A stretch of 13,960 nucleotides of DNA, from contig JAGMDP010000072.1 in the NCBI GenBank assembly GCA_023128635.1, positions 1 to 13,960 of the forward strand, read 5' to 3'. Of this stretch, positions 1 through 6,027 are shown piece after piece. The number at the start of each line of letters is the position of its first letter. Positions within the stretch are counted from its first letter, which is position 1. This DNA is from Candidatus Heimdallarchaeota archaeon (GTDB taxonomy: Archaea > Asgardarchaeota > Heimdallarchaeia > JABLTI01). Position numbers and translations under genes: made by a program. The notes under the pieces were generated by a model. It was not told the origin of the DNA and did not search any database. It saw only the letters and a list, made by a program, of their open reading frames with translations.

Positions 1-633
1 TTCTTCTTTTATTTTTAATGTTTGAAAAATTTCTTTTGCAGATATTGCTCCAACTCTTATTATCTGTGGTGAAGATTCCATGACGAAATCTATAATAGTT
101 GATGGTTTGTTTTTTTCTAATAATCCTGCATCAAAAATCAAATCAACATCCTTTTCAGTTATTGTTTCTAAAACAGCATCAATAGAATATGGAGATTTAT
201 AGCCAGTTTGATTTGCACTTGTTGACACAATTGGCTTTCCTAATTTTCTTACAATGTTTTGAACAAATTCATTATTTGAAATGCGAAAAGCAATTCTATT
301 CTTATTTAAAACATCAGGGATAAGGCTTTTCTTTTTTAGAGCAATTACTAAAGGACCAGGATAAAATTTCTCAATCAAAAGCTTGGCATTTTCTTGCATA
401 AAAGCTATTTTTTCAATCATTTCAAGACTATCTACAATTACTGAAAGAGGTTGATCTGATGGTCTTGTTTTAATTTCAAAAATTTTTTTAATTGCTTGTA
501 TATTAAAACTGTCACATCCTAAACCATAAGCCGTTTCCGTAGGATAAACTATGATACCTCCTTTCTCCAGTATCTCTACAGCTTTGTTAATTGTCTCTTT
601 CTTTGGTTTTCGAATATCTACTTTAATTATCAT
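1..633 (-). CDS. Sua5/YrdC-family threonylcarbamoyl-AMP synthase (3' end off window)
   Basis: Reading the minus strand from the ATG at 633 gives 211 codons with no stop before the window edge, so the C-terminus is missing. Family knowledge: Sua5/YrdC makes threonylcarbamoyl-AMP from threonine, bicarbonate and ATP, the first step of t6A modification at A37 of ANN-decoding tRNAs in the cytoplasm. Visible motifs fit: YPTETAYGLG (residues 30-39), KTR followed by a proline and PL (55-63), the STSAN nucleotide-site motif (137-141) and PSTI (177-180). The 211 residues already cover a whole YrdC domain. Whether a C-terminal Sua5 domain follows cannot be seen. The gene lies 39 bases downstream of the Kae1 gene on the same strand, so the two enzymes of one pathway are probably co-transcribed. 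A weak GAGTGG ribosome site precedes the ATG. The family call is firm. Confidence 0.93.
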   Translation of the reverse strand, partial: MIIKVDIRKPKKETINKAVEILEKGGIIVYPTETAYGLGCDSFNIQAIKKIFEIKTRPSDQPLSVIVDSLEMIEKIAFMQENAKLLIEKFYPGPLVIALKKKSLIPDVLNKNRIAFRISNNEFVQNIVRKLGKPIVSTSANQTGYKSPYSIDAVLETITEKDVDLIFDAGLLEKNKPSTIIDFVMESSPQIIRVGAISAKEIFQTLKIKEE

Positions 634-672
634 TACAACCACTCGTAATTTTTTTTACTTGAATCATAGCTC

Positions 673-1686
673 TTACCAGATAATTTTTACCTCATCACTT
701 CTCCAATCAGGTAAAACCAAAGATTCTTCTGGTTTTAGACTGCCAGCTGCGTTATATTGTAAAATTCCTCCCCAAGCTATCATTGTTCCATTATCACTTG
801 CATATCGATATGGGCAAATAAGCATTTTCAAATTCCAATCCTCACAGATTTCTCGAAGCATTGATTGAAATCTTTTATTTCGAGCGAATCCTCCTACTAC
901 TAATAATTCCTTTGCTCTAGTATGGGCAATAGCTCTTTCAGCTATCTCTGTTAGCATTGAGAGAGCTGTTTCTTGTAAGCTGTAAGCGGCATCTTCTATC
1001 GATACACCCTCTTCTTTAACAAGTCGTATTGCAGCAGTTAATAATCCAGAGAAACTTACACTCATACCTTTCACACTATAGGGGAGCTCAAAATATTCTT
1101 TTCCTTTTGCTGCGACTTTATCAAAAACAGGTCCTGGCCACGGATTATTTGGATCATGAATTCCTACTTCTCGAGAGAATTTATCGAAACAATTGCCTAT
1201 TGAAATATCCAAGGTTTCACCAAAAATTGTATAATAATCATCCACAAGAGATGAAATTTGTGTGGTTCCTCCACTTACCATAAGAATTACAGGATCTTTA
1301 GCTTTTGTTAGTATTTTTCCTATTTCTATATGACTAACTACATGATTTACTCCAACCAATGGAATATTATAGAAACCAGAGAGAGATCTAGCGATCACTG
1401 CTCCTGTTCTCAAGCATGGACCCATTCCGGGACCTCTTGAGAAAGATATTAAGGTTAAATCCTTTGGTTTGAGTGATGCTTCTTTCAGAGCCTCTTCAAT
1501 CAAAGATGATCCCTTGTTACTATGGTGTCTCGCAGCCTCTCGAGGATGAATTCCTTCACCAAACGGGGGCATGTAGGATGATTTTACATCACTGTACTCC
1601 TTCCCATTAGAATCAATTATACCTATACCTAAAGTATGTGCAGTACTCTCGATACCTAATGAGATTATGAAATCATCTTCCGGCAT
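673..1686 (-). CDS. kae1: Kae1/TsaD-family tRNA threonylcarbamoyltransferase, KEOPS catalytic subunit
   Basis: A 337-residue ASKHA-fold protein of typical archaeal Kae1 length, with no fused Bud32 kinase. Family knowledge: Kae1 transfers the threonylcarbamoyl group from TC-AMP to tRNA A37 within the KEOPS complex (Kae1, Bud32, Cgi121, Pcc1). Visible signatures: LGIESTAHT near the start (10-18), HPREAARHH (47-55), PGMGP (86-90), the metal-binding HxxxH as H115 and H119, the phosphate loop VSGGTTQ (137-143), VVGGFARN (263-270), the metal-ligand aspartate in ASDNG (D298), and the family C-terminal ending RSDEVKIIW. The start is an ATG followed two residues later by the first beta strand, as in the family. 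Sua5 follows on the same strand and supplies its substrate. No Bud32, Cgi121 or Pcc1 gene is in the window. The identification is firm. Confidence 0.97.
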   Translation of the reverse strand: MPEDDFIISLGIESTAHTLGIGIIDSNGKEYSDVKSSYMPPFGEGIHPREAARHHSNKGSSLIEEALKEASLKPKDLTLISFSRGPGMGPCLRTGAVIARSLSGFYNIPLVGVNHVVSHIEIGKILTKAKDPVILMVSGGTTQISSLVDDYYTIFGETLDISIGNCFDKFSREVGIHDPNNPWPGPVFDKVAAKGKEYFELPYSVKGMSVSFSGLLTAAIRLVKEEGVSIEDAAYSLQETALSMLTEIAERAIAHTRAKELLVVGGFARNKRFQSMLREICEDWNLKMLICPYRYASDNGTMIAWGGILQYNAAGSLKPEESLVLPDWRSDEVKIIW

Positions 1687-1745
1687 TTTCTTCTAGACCT
1701 TAATTACGTTCTAATGCATCTCTATATTCAGTTTCCACTGTTCAA

Positions 1746-1754
1746 TTTATAAAA
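1746..1754 (-). promoter_or_regulatory. Candidate TATA box for the kae1-sua5 transcript
   Basis: On the minus strand this reads TTTTATAAA, a good archaeal TATA element. It sits about 60 bases upstream of the Kae1 ATG. The usual spacing of about 25 bases to the start of transcription would give a leader of roughly 35 bases. Called by eye only. Confidence 0.4.
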
Positions 1755-1811
1755 TTCTGCTTGAGATAAAAGAATAAATGATTGACTGAATAGAAATGGA
1801 CAATGTTTTAC

Positions 1812-2111
1812 TTATTTTGTTAACTCTAATGGAAAAACAGTTGCCAACGCATTGTAAATTGTTTGATTGACATAACTATCAGCATCTGAAAGAATTAATT
1901 CAATAATTTCTTCCAAAGGATTTCCTTCTTTATCCTCAATCGTATCTAAATGTAGTAATGCTGAAAGTGTAGGTTCTGCATTATGTGCGTACTTTCCTTC
2001 CTCAATTTTCTGGTATCCTGCACTTACTAACAATTTGTGTATTTTTTTGATATCTTTTTCAACTTTCGGTGTTCCTATCCGAAGGATCATAGGTCTTGAG
2101 ATTTCTACCAT
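1812..2111 (-). CDS. Small protein of unknown function downstream of the Arf-like GTPase
   Basis: This encodes 99 residues starting at an ATG with a GGGGGT ribosome-site-like stretch 8 bases upstream. I do not recognise the family. The sequence is soluble-looking and mixed-charge, with no membrane segment, signal peptide or cysteine. The N-terminal third (MILRIGTPKVEKDIKKIHKL) suggests a beta strand followed by a helix. The middle contains SALLHL, and a helical region around residues 66-92 (EEIIELIL, then an NQTIYNAL segment) completes the chain, compatible with a compact alpha/beta or helical fold. It lies 19 bases after the Arf-like GTPase stop on the same strand, so it is probably the last gene of that transcript. 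That position makes a GTPase partner or regulator plausible, but this rests on context alone. Length, start and coding quality are convincing. Confidence 0.8.
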   Translation of the reverse strand: MVEISRPMILRIGTPKVEKDIKKIHKLLVSAGYQKIEEGKYAHNAEPTLSALLHLDTIEDKEGNPLEEIIELILSDADSYVNQTIYNALATVFPLELTK

Positions 2112-2130
2112 TCAACAATACCCCCAACTA

Positions 2131-2688
2131 TCACAATTTATCTAATTCTATTACGATCCATTTAATCGCTTCTTCAACACCTTGTCCAGTAGTTGCTACT
2201 GTTGGTTGAATATGCCAGCTGCGCCTACCCATTTTTGCTGGGTCATCCAGATTACAAGCTCTTACAATCTCCTCGAGAGGCATTGCTCCTTCTTTATCTT
2301 GTTTATTCGCTACAATAAGAAGTGGAGCATCGGGATATTGTGGATCAAGTAAAACTTTCCATAATTCATTTTTCGCTTCCTCTATCCGATCCCTATCGGC
2401 AGAATCAATTACGAAAATAATTGCGCTTGCTCCTCTCATCAATGTTCCCCAAAGAGTTCGAAAATGCATTTGTCCTCCAAGATCAAAAATACTTAAATTT
2501 ACATTCTCTCTTTTCAAAACTTCAACATTTACACCAATTGTAGGCAATGTTTCAATGTTTTTTTCAAATCGTAAGAAATTTAACATTGTAGTTTTTCCAG
2601 CTGAATCTAATCCCACTACTGCGATTTTGAATTGTTTTTTTTGTCGGAATAGTCTTGCTAAGAAACTCACACAAATCTTCCTCTTCAA
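2131..2688 (-). CDS. Arf/Sar-family-like small GTPase
   Basis: A 185-residue protein with all five G motifs in Arf-like form: GLDSAGKT (26-33), the switch I threonine in TIGVN (T50), DLGGQ with the catalytic glutamine (69-73), NKQD (128-131) and ATTG (165-168). The stretch FVIDSADRDRIEEAKNEL after G3 is also typical of Arf-family proteins. Known Arf and Sar proteins switch between GDP and GTP and recruit effectors to membranes. The first 20 residues form a basic, potentially amphipathic helix with hydrophobic positions I5, V7, F9, L10, L13 and F14, like the membrane-inserting Arf N-terminal helix, but glycine 2 is absent so N-myristoylation is not expected. The start is a TTG; it gives an N-terminal extension of family-typical length, and no ATG or GTG lies upstream in frame. 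It is separated from the upstream coiled-coil genes by a terminator, and the 99-residue gene follows. Confidence 0.95.
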   Translation of the reverse strand: MKRKICVSFLARLFRQKKQFKIAVVGLDSAGKTTMLNFLRFEKNIETLPTIGVNVEVLKRENVNLSIFDLGGQMHFRTLWGTLMRGASAIIFVIDSADRDRIEEAKNELWKVLLDPQYPDAPLLIVANKQDKEGAMPLEEIVRACNLDDPAKMGRRSWHIQPTVATTGQGVEEAIKWIVIELDKL

Positions 2689-2735
2689 TGATGAATTAGT
2701 TTTTTGCCAATATTTTACTACGAAATCATATTCAT

Positions 2736-2750
2736 GAATTATATTAATAA
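2736..2750 (-). promoter_or_regulatory. Possible AT-rich promoter element for the Arf-like GTPase gene
   Basis: The minus strand here reads TTATTAATATAATTC, a TATA-like stretch. It lies between the upstream terminator (2798-2827) and the TTG start at 2688. It would give a leader of roughly 25-30 bases. It is AT-only in an AT-rich genome, so the support is weak. Confidence 0.3.
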
Positions 2751-2797
2751 ATCCATCTAATGTATCAAGTTTGCTGTCTTTATGTGTATCATAAGAT

Positions 2798-2827
2798 AAA
2801 AAAATGGATTCTATTTTGTCGAATCCA
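2798..2827 (-). terminator. Hairpin plus T-run terminator after the coiled-coil/wH gene pair
   Basis: The minus strand carries a perfect 7-bp inverted repeat, TGGATTC and GAATCCA, with a 9-base loop (stem arms at 2805-2811 and 2821-2827). Seven T residues (2798-2804) follow immediately. It begins just downstream of the stop codon at 2831-2833. Archaeal termination mostly needs the T-run; the hairpin is an additional, bacterial-looking element. It separates the coiled-coil pair from the Arf-like GTPase gene. Confidence 0.65.
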
Positions 2828-2830
2828 ATC

Positions 2831-3580
2831 CTAAACTAAATTAGTTGTTAGCTCTATCGTGTCTAGTCTCTCATCGTATTTGATGACACCCTTACTATCA
2901 AGGCTTCTTATTACTTTTAAGATAATAACTGGAGGTGTTTTTGAAACCGCTTGTTTCAATTCATCCAACCCCATAGCTTGATTTCGATAGGCTAAAACTG
3001 ATAATATCTCTACTTCAGGAATATCAATTCTTACTTCTTTCAAAAGGAAATCTAAAATTGGACTTAGTTGTACTTCTTTTTCTTTTTCCTCAGAAAGAAT
3101 AATTAGAACTCTTTGAGCTTCAGCTAATTGGTTTTCCATTCTAGCTGTTACATCAGTTTTCTCTTGAGTTTTTAGGTCATTATTTTCTTTTAGATTTGTA
3201 ATTTTATGTTGAATAGATGAGAGTTCATTTTGTGTATTACTAAGATCTGCTGATAATTGAGAGATGTCTTTTTCATGTGAGTCGTTTTTTTCTTCTTCAT
3301 CTTTGATTGAAATTTGCACTCTTTCTATATTTTCTTTCAATGATTCAATATTTGAAAGCAATTCTTTCCTTTGATCTTTGCAATTAATTTCATCTCTCTT
3401 ACGATCAGCAAGATTTTGAGACATTTCTTTGAAAGTGGCTTCAGTTTTATCCAAAAATTCCACTGCATTCTGAAGCTCTTTAATTGTATCAGCTATTTTC
3501 TGATTTGAGCTGGTTGCTAATCTCTCGAGTCGTTCTTTTTCAGCGATTATGTTTCTTCGGATATTTACAAAATCAGTCAT
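2831..3580 (-). CDS. Coiled-coil protein with C-terminal winged-helix-like domain (paralogue 1)
   Basis: A 249-residue protein of no family I can name. Residues about 8-170 are a nearly uninterrupted, highly charged coiled coil rich in E, K, Q and S with heptad-spaced leucine and isoleucine. Residues about 176-249 are globular and read like a winged helix: a helix around PEVEILSVLAY, a second around LDELKQAV, a third around IILKVIRSLDSKG, then a beta wing VIKYDERLDTIEL. No membrane segment or signal peptide is present. The next gene upstream is a paralogue of the same length and layout; both have an R199-N200 pair in the globular domain. Translation is probably coupled, because a strong GGAGGG ribosome site overlaps the stop of that gene. 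The likely role is a structural or adaptor protein, perhaps a heterodimer with its paralogue. DNA binding through the winged helix is an alternative. Confidence 0.88.
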   Translation of the reverse strand: MTDFVNIRRNIIAEKERLERLATSSNQKIADTIKELQNAVEFLDKTEATFKEMSQNLADRKRDEINCKDQRKELLSNIESLKENIERVQISIKDEEEKNDSHEKDISQLSADLSNTQNELSSIQHKITNLKENNDLKTQEKTDVTARMENQLAEAQRVLIILSEEKEKEVQLSPILDFLLKEVRIDIPEVEILSVLAYRNQAMGLDELKQAVSKTPPVIILKVIRSLDSKGVIKYDERLDTIELTTNLV

Positions 3581-3586
3581 TTTTTT

Positions 3587-3593
3587 CCCTCCT
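3587..3593 (-). promoter_or_regulatory. Strong ribosome binding site overlapping the stop codon of the upstream paralogue
   Basis: The minus strand reads AGGAGGG, six bases before the ATG at 3580. Its first bases are part of the TAG stop of the upstream gene (3592-3594). This is the strongest Shine-Dalgarno sequence in the window. It suggests coupled translation of the two coiled-coil proteins, consistent with a fixed-ratio complex. Confidence 0.8.
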
Positions 3594-4338
3594 AAAGCTT
3601 CAGACTCCCTGTTACGATTATAGCTCCCGTTGAACCATCATAGGAGATCAAATTTCTTTTTTCTAATCCTTCTAGAGTTTTTGCTATTAGTGCTGCAGAT
3701 AAACCAGTAATTTTTGAGATAGTTGCCATATCAGTATTATTTCTACCGTCTAATGAGTTGATAACCTTAAGCTCATTGAATTCAATGTGGTTTTTCTTTA
3801 TCAAAAATTCAAGAGCCATACGTTCACCTTTTGATTTTCGTATGACATCTCTTTCCATTTCTACTTGCTTTTCAATTCCTAAAACTTTTTGTTCAATAGA
3901 TACAACAATAGTACTTATTTCAGCTACTATTTTTTGATTAGTTTCAGTTTCACCAGCTAGTTCTGCATTTGCTGCTACTAACCGTTTCTTTGTATTAGCC
4001 AATTCTGTTGATAACTCTCTGACCTTAGTCTCAAGTTTCACCCTTTTTTCTGTCGTCTCAGTATATTCTTCTTGAGTTCTTTGAAGAACAGTTTCACTAG
4101 TAGCCTTTTCTTCAGTTAGTGAAGTTATTTCTTGTGACAATGATAAATTGCTTGAATCAAATTGTAATATTTCATCACTCTGCCTTTTTTCGAACTCAAC
4201 TAGATCCTCTATAGGTTGTTTGAGGTCATCTAGACCTTTCTTGACGGTTGCTAACAAATCGTTCAGCTCTTTTAGCACTTCTTCAACGGTTAAATCCCCA
4301 CGCTTCAGAGCTGACAACACTTCTGAAATATCAGTCAT
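3592..4338 (-). CDS. Coiled-coil protein with C-terminal winged-helix-like domain (paralogue 2)
   Basis: A 248-residue protein of unrecognised family. The N-terminal 30 residues (SEVLSALKRGDLTVEEVLKE) look like a short helical hairpin. A long charged coiled coil spans about 35-170. A winged-helix-like domain covers 176-248, with helices near NELKVINSL, MATISKITGL and LIAKTLEGLEKRN, and a wing at LISYDGSTGAIIV. The layout, length and domain boundary match the next gene closely. Shared features include LxFLxK at 176-181, R199-N200 and an I-x-YD before the wing. It starts at an ATG with AGGTG about seven bases upstream (4346-4350). It is the first gene of a two-gene transcript, preceded by a terminator from the longin gene. 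No enzymatic motif is visible. Winged helices can bind DNA or act as protein-protein modules, as in ESCRT-II; the sequence does not decide between these. Confidence 0.88.
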   Translation of the reverse strand: MTDISEVLSALKRGDLTVEEVLKELNDLLATVKKGLDDLKQPIEDLVEFEKRQSDEILQFDSSNLSLSQEITSLTEEKATSETVLQRTQEEYTETTEKRVKLETKVRELSTELANTKKRLVAANAELAGETETNQKIVAEISTIVVSIEQKVLGIEKQVEMERDVIRKSKGERMALEFLIKKNHIEFNELKVINSLDGRNNTDMATISKITGLSAALIAKTLEGLEKRNLISYDGSTGAIIVTGSLKL

Positions 4339-4484
4339 ATTTCAACACCTTAATTATGATTAAATTCTCATTCTGTGAAAAAGATTTCGATATCTACCTT
4401 TTCAACTAATACTATGATTCTTCACTACTAATTATAACTATTAGCATTAAAGCACATAGCGCACAAATAGCTGAAAATTGGATG

Positions 4485-4529
4485 AAAAAAAAAATAATAG
4501 CTGCTAATAGTTCTTAAGTGAACTATTAG
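4485..4529 (-). terminator. Hairpin plus T-run terminator at the end of the longin-domain gene
   Basis: A perfect 10-bp inverted repeat (CTAATAGTTC at 4504-4513 and GAACTATTAG at 4520-4529) with a 6-base loop overlaps the TAA stop at 4526-4528. On the minus strand the stem is followed after nine bases by ten consecutive T residues (4485-4494). The arrangement strongly suggests a transcription end, so the longin gene is probably transcribed separately from the coiled-coil pair. The remaining spacer to 4338 holds only weak TATA-like stretches. Confidence 0.65.
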
Positions 4530-5857
4530 TCCATAAAGATATTAACAGCAACATTATCCATAACTTCAATGATCGCAGGATTATGTTTTGTTCTCACATT
4601 TGTTATGAAATCCTCAGATGGCAGATTTAACTTCTTTATTTTAGCCCAATCTTGAGCAAGTTTTTCAATCAGAGCAACACGATTTATTAGAAGAGAAACA
4701 CATTCTGAATGATGTTTCAATTTAACCATTTCTTTTACAATATCTGCCAAGTAAATGGAATTATCACCATTTATGATTTTCTTGCTATCCATGTCAAGCA
4801 ATGTTTCATTTGAGTAAAATTGTAGCAAGTTTTTATCTATGCGAATAATATCAGCATCTCTTGGGTGAATGAAATCATTAGCAAAATTCACAATACGTAA
4901 TTCACGTTCTGGAACAAAACATTGGAAAGTATCCAAAATCATATTTAACAAAACTTGGTTCTTATCAGTTTCTGGATCAAGTATAACGAGAAGCAATTTC
5001 TTATTTAGAATTGTATTAAAGACTTTATCCAAGTCCTTCTTGAATTGCTTCATTAAGAATGGCATATTACCTTTATTCACATCCCGTTTTGTTACCTCAA
5101 CTCCTAACGGAGTCTCAGAAACCGTTGTTGCTTGAACAGGTTCACTAGGAGCTGTTGGTGTCACGCTTGGAGCAATACTTGGTGCCGTTGTAGCGGGAGC
5201 TGCATCACCAAAGGATTTGACTGAATAAAATACCTTATTACCTACCTTTGTTGTATAAAGAAATCCAGCATTCAGAATTTCTTGTATGTTTGCTACTGCT
5301 TCTTGAGGTGATACACTTGTTGTTTCGATAATATCCTCAAAGGAAGCTATTTTTGCATCAAGGATTTTTAAAGCAGTTTTTTGTAATCTTTGAGGGAGCT
5401 CCATTACACTTAAGGTATCTATAATTCTTCTACTACCTGGTTTTGTCATAATTCTATTTTCAAAAGCACTTCTTAATTGATCTAATTTGGAATCAAATCC
5501 TTTGAAAACAGAAGTATCATCTCCAGACCACCCTAAAACATAATCTTTAGGAAATACTGCGAAAAAGAGATTTTTAAGCTCTGGAATGAGGATTTCAATT
5601 ACACCAGCTTCATTTGTATCAGTACTAACAAGGAAAAGAATTGAGTCATCCAATTCATACACTAATTTATTATTTCCTGAAATTTCTTCTCTCTGTTGAC
5701 CATGTATAGCTTTACTTGTAATTGACTCCACAATTGATTGATAATCCCCAAAAGAGTTTCCTGGACTAGGCTCTGCACCAGGTTCATAATTTCTATAGAC
5801 TAATGGGTGATTATTCTTTATGATTAACACTCTTTTTATCAAGCTATTCTTCTCCAA
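4526..5857 (-). CDS. Longin-like domain protein with winged helix and unknown C-terminal domain
   Basis: A 443-residue protein of about four parts. Residues about 7-130 resemble a longin/roadblock-type fold: an opening beta strand KRVLIIKN, a second strand PLVYRNY, a central strand pair around LVYELDDSILFLVSTD, and the typical later stretch of FF, then LGWSGDDTSVFKGF (108-121), as in longin domains of trafficking proteins. Residues about 145-214 look like a winged helix. A Pro/Thr/Ala/Ser-rich flexible linker covers 217-250. Residues 255-443 form a globular alpha/beta region that I do not recognise (LLLVILDPETD at 288-298 looks like a buried strand). No membrane segment is present. Longin domains often bind or activate small GTPases, and an Arf-like GTPase lies downstream. 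The start is a TTG; in-frame TTG at codon 6 and GTG at codon 10 are alternatives. The longin call rests on pattern and needs structural confirmation. Confidence 0.85.
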   Translation of the reverse strand: MEKNSLIKRVLIIKNNHPLVYRNYEPGAEPSPGNSFGDYQSIVESITSKAIHGQQREEISGNNKLVYELDDSILFLVSTDTNEAGVIEILIPELKNLFFAVFPKDYVLGWSGDDTSVFKGFDSKLDQLRSAFENRIMTKPGSRRIIDTLSVMELPQRLQKTALKILDAKIASFEDIIETTSVSPQEAVANIQEILNAGFLYTTKVGNKVFYSVKSFGDAAPATTAPSIAPSVTPTAPSEPVQATTVSETPLGVEVTKRDVNKGNMPFLMKQFKKDLDKVFNTILNKKLLLVILDPETDKNQVLLNMILDTFQCFVPERELRIVNFANDFIHPRDADIIRIDKNLLQFYSNETLLDMDSKKIINGDNSIYLADIVKEMVKLKHHSECVSLLINRVALIEKLAQDWAKIKKLNLPSEDFITNVRTKHNPAIIEVMDNVAVNIFMD

Positions 5858-5872
5858 CTAAAGCAAATTCTA

Positions 5873-5882
5873 CTATATATTT
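5873..5882 (-). promoter_or_regulatory. TATA box close to the longin-gene start
   Basis: The minus strand reads AAATATATAG, a good archaeal TATA element centred about 20 bases upstream of the TTG start at 5857. With the usual spacing, transcription would begin at or just inside the proposed start codon. This implies a leaderless or very short-leader transcript and makes the in-frame TTG at 5842 or GTG at 5830 possible real starts. No Shine-Dalgarno sequence is visible. Confidence 0.45.
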
Positions 5883-6027
5883 GAGATGTTACATGTATTA
5901 AATTCTTCTTTTGAGGTTTAATATTTTGCCTTATAGGACTTTTATATTTCTTCTATCTTAAGAAAAGTTTTTTTATCGAAATGTTCGTTCAAACATAACG
6001 ATATCTCTTAATTAGTGATACCTACCT

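Noticed and set aside
551..868. Plus-strand open frame of about 105 codons
   Set aside because: It runs antisense across the Sua5 start and Kae1 3' end, both firmly identified, and has no recognisable features.
2689..2835. Reading frame open for about 49 codons upstream of the Arf-like GTPase start, suggesting an N-terminal extension
   Set aside because: It contains no ATG, GTG or TTG, overlaps the hairpin/T-run terminator at 2798-2827, and the TTG start already gives a family-typical N-terminus.
2831..4338. ESCRT-III (CdvB/Snf7) or CdvA identity for the coiled-coil/wH proteins
   Set aside because: The long regular heptads do not resemble the ESCRT-III helical core and there is no PRC-barrel as in CdvA; only the winged-helix end is reminiscent.
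5976..6000. Short ATGTT/AACAT inverted repeat in the divergent spacer as an operator
   Set aside because: The half-site is only five bases, AT-rich and not repeated elsewhere in the spacer in a convincing way.
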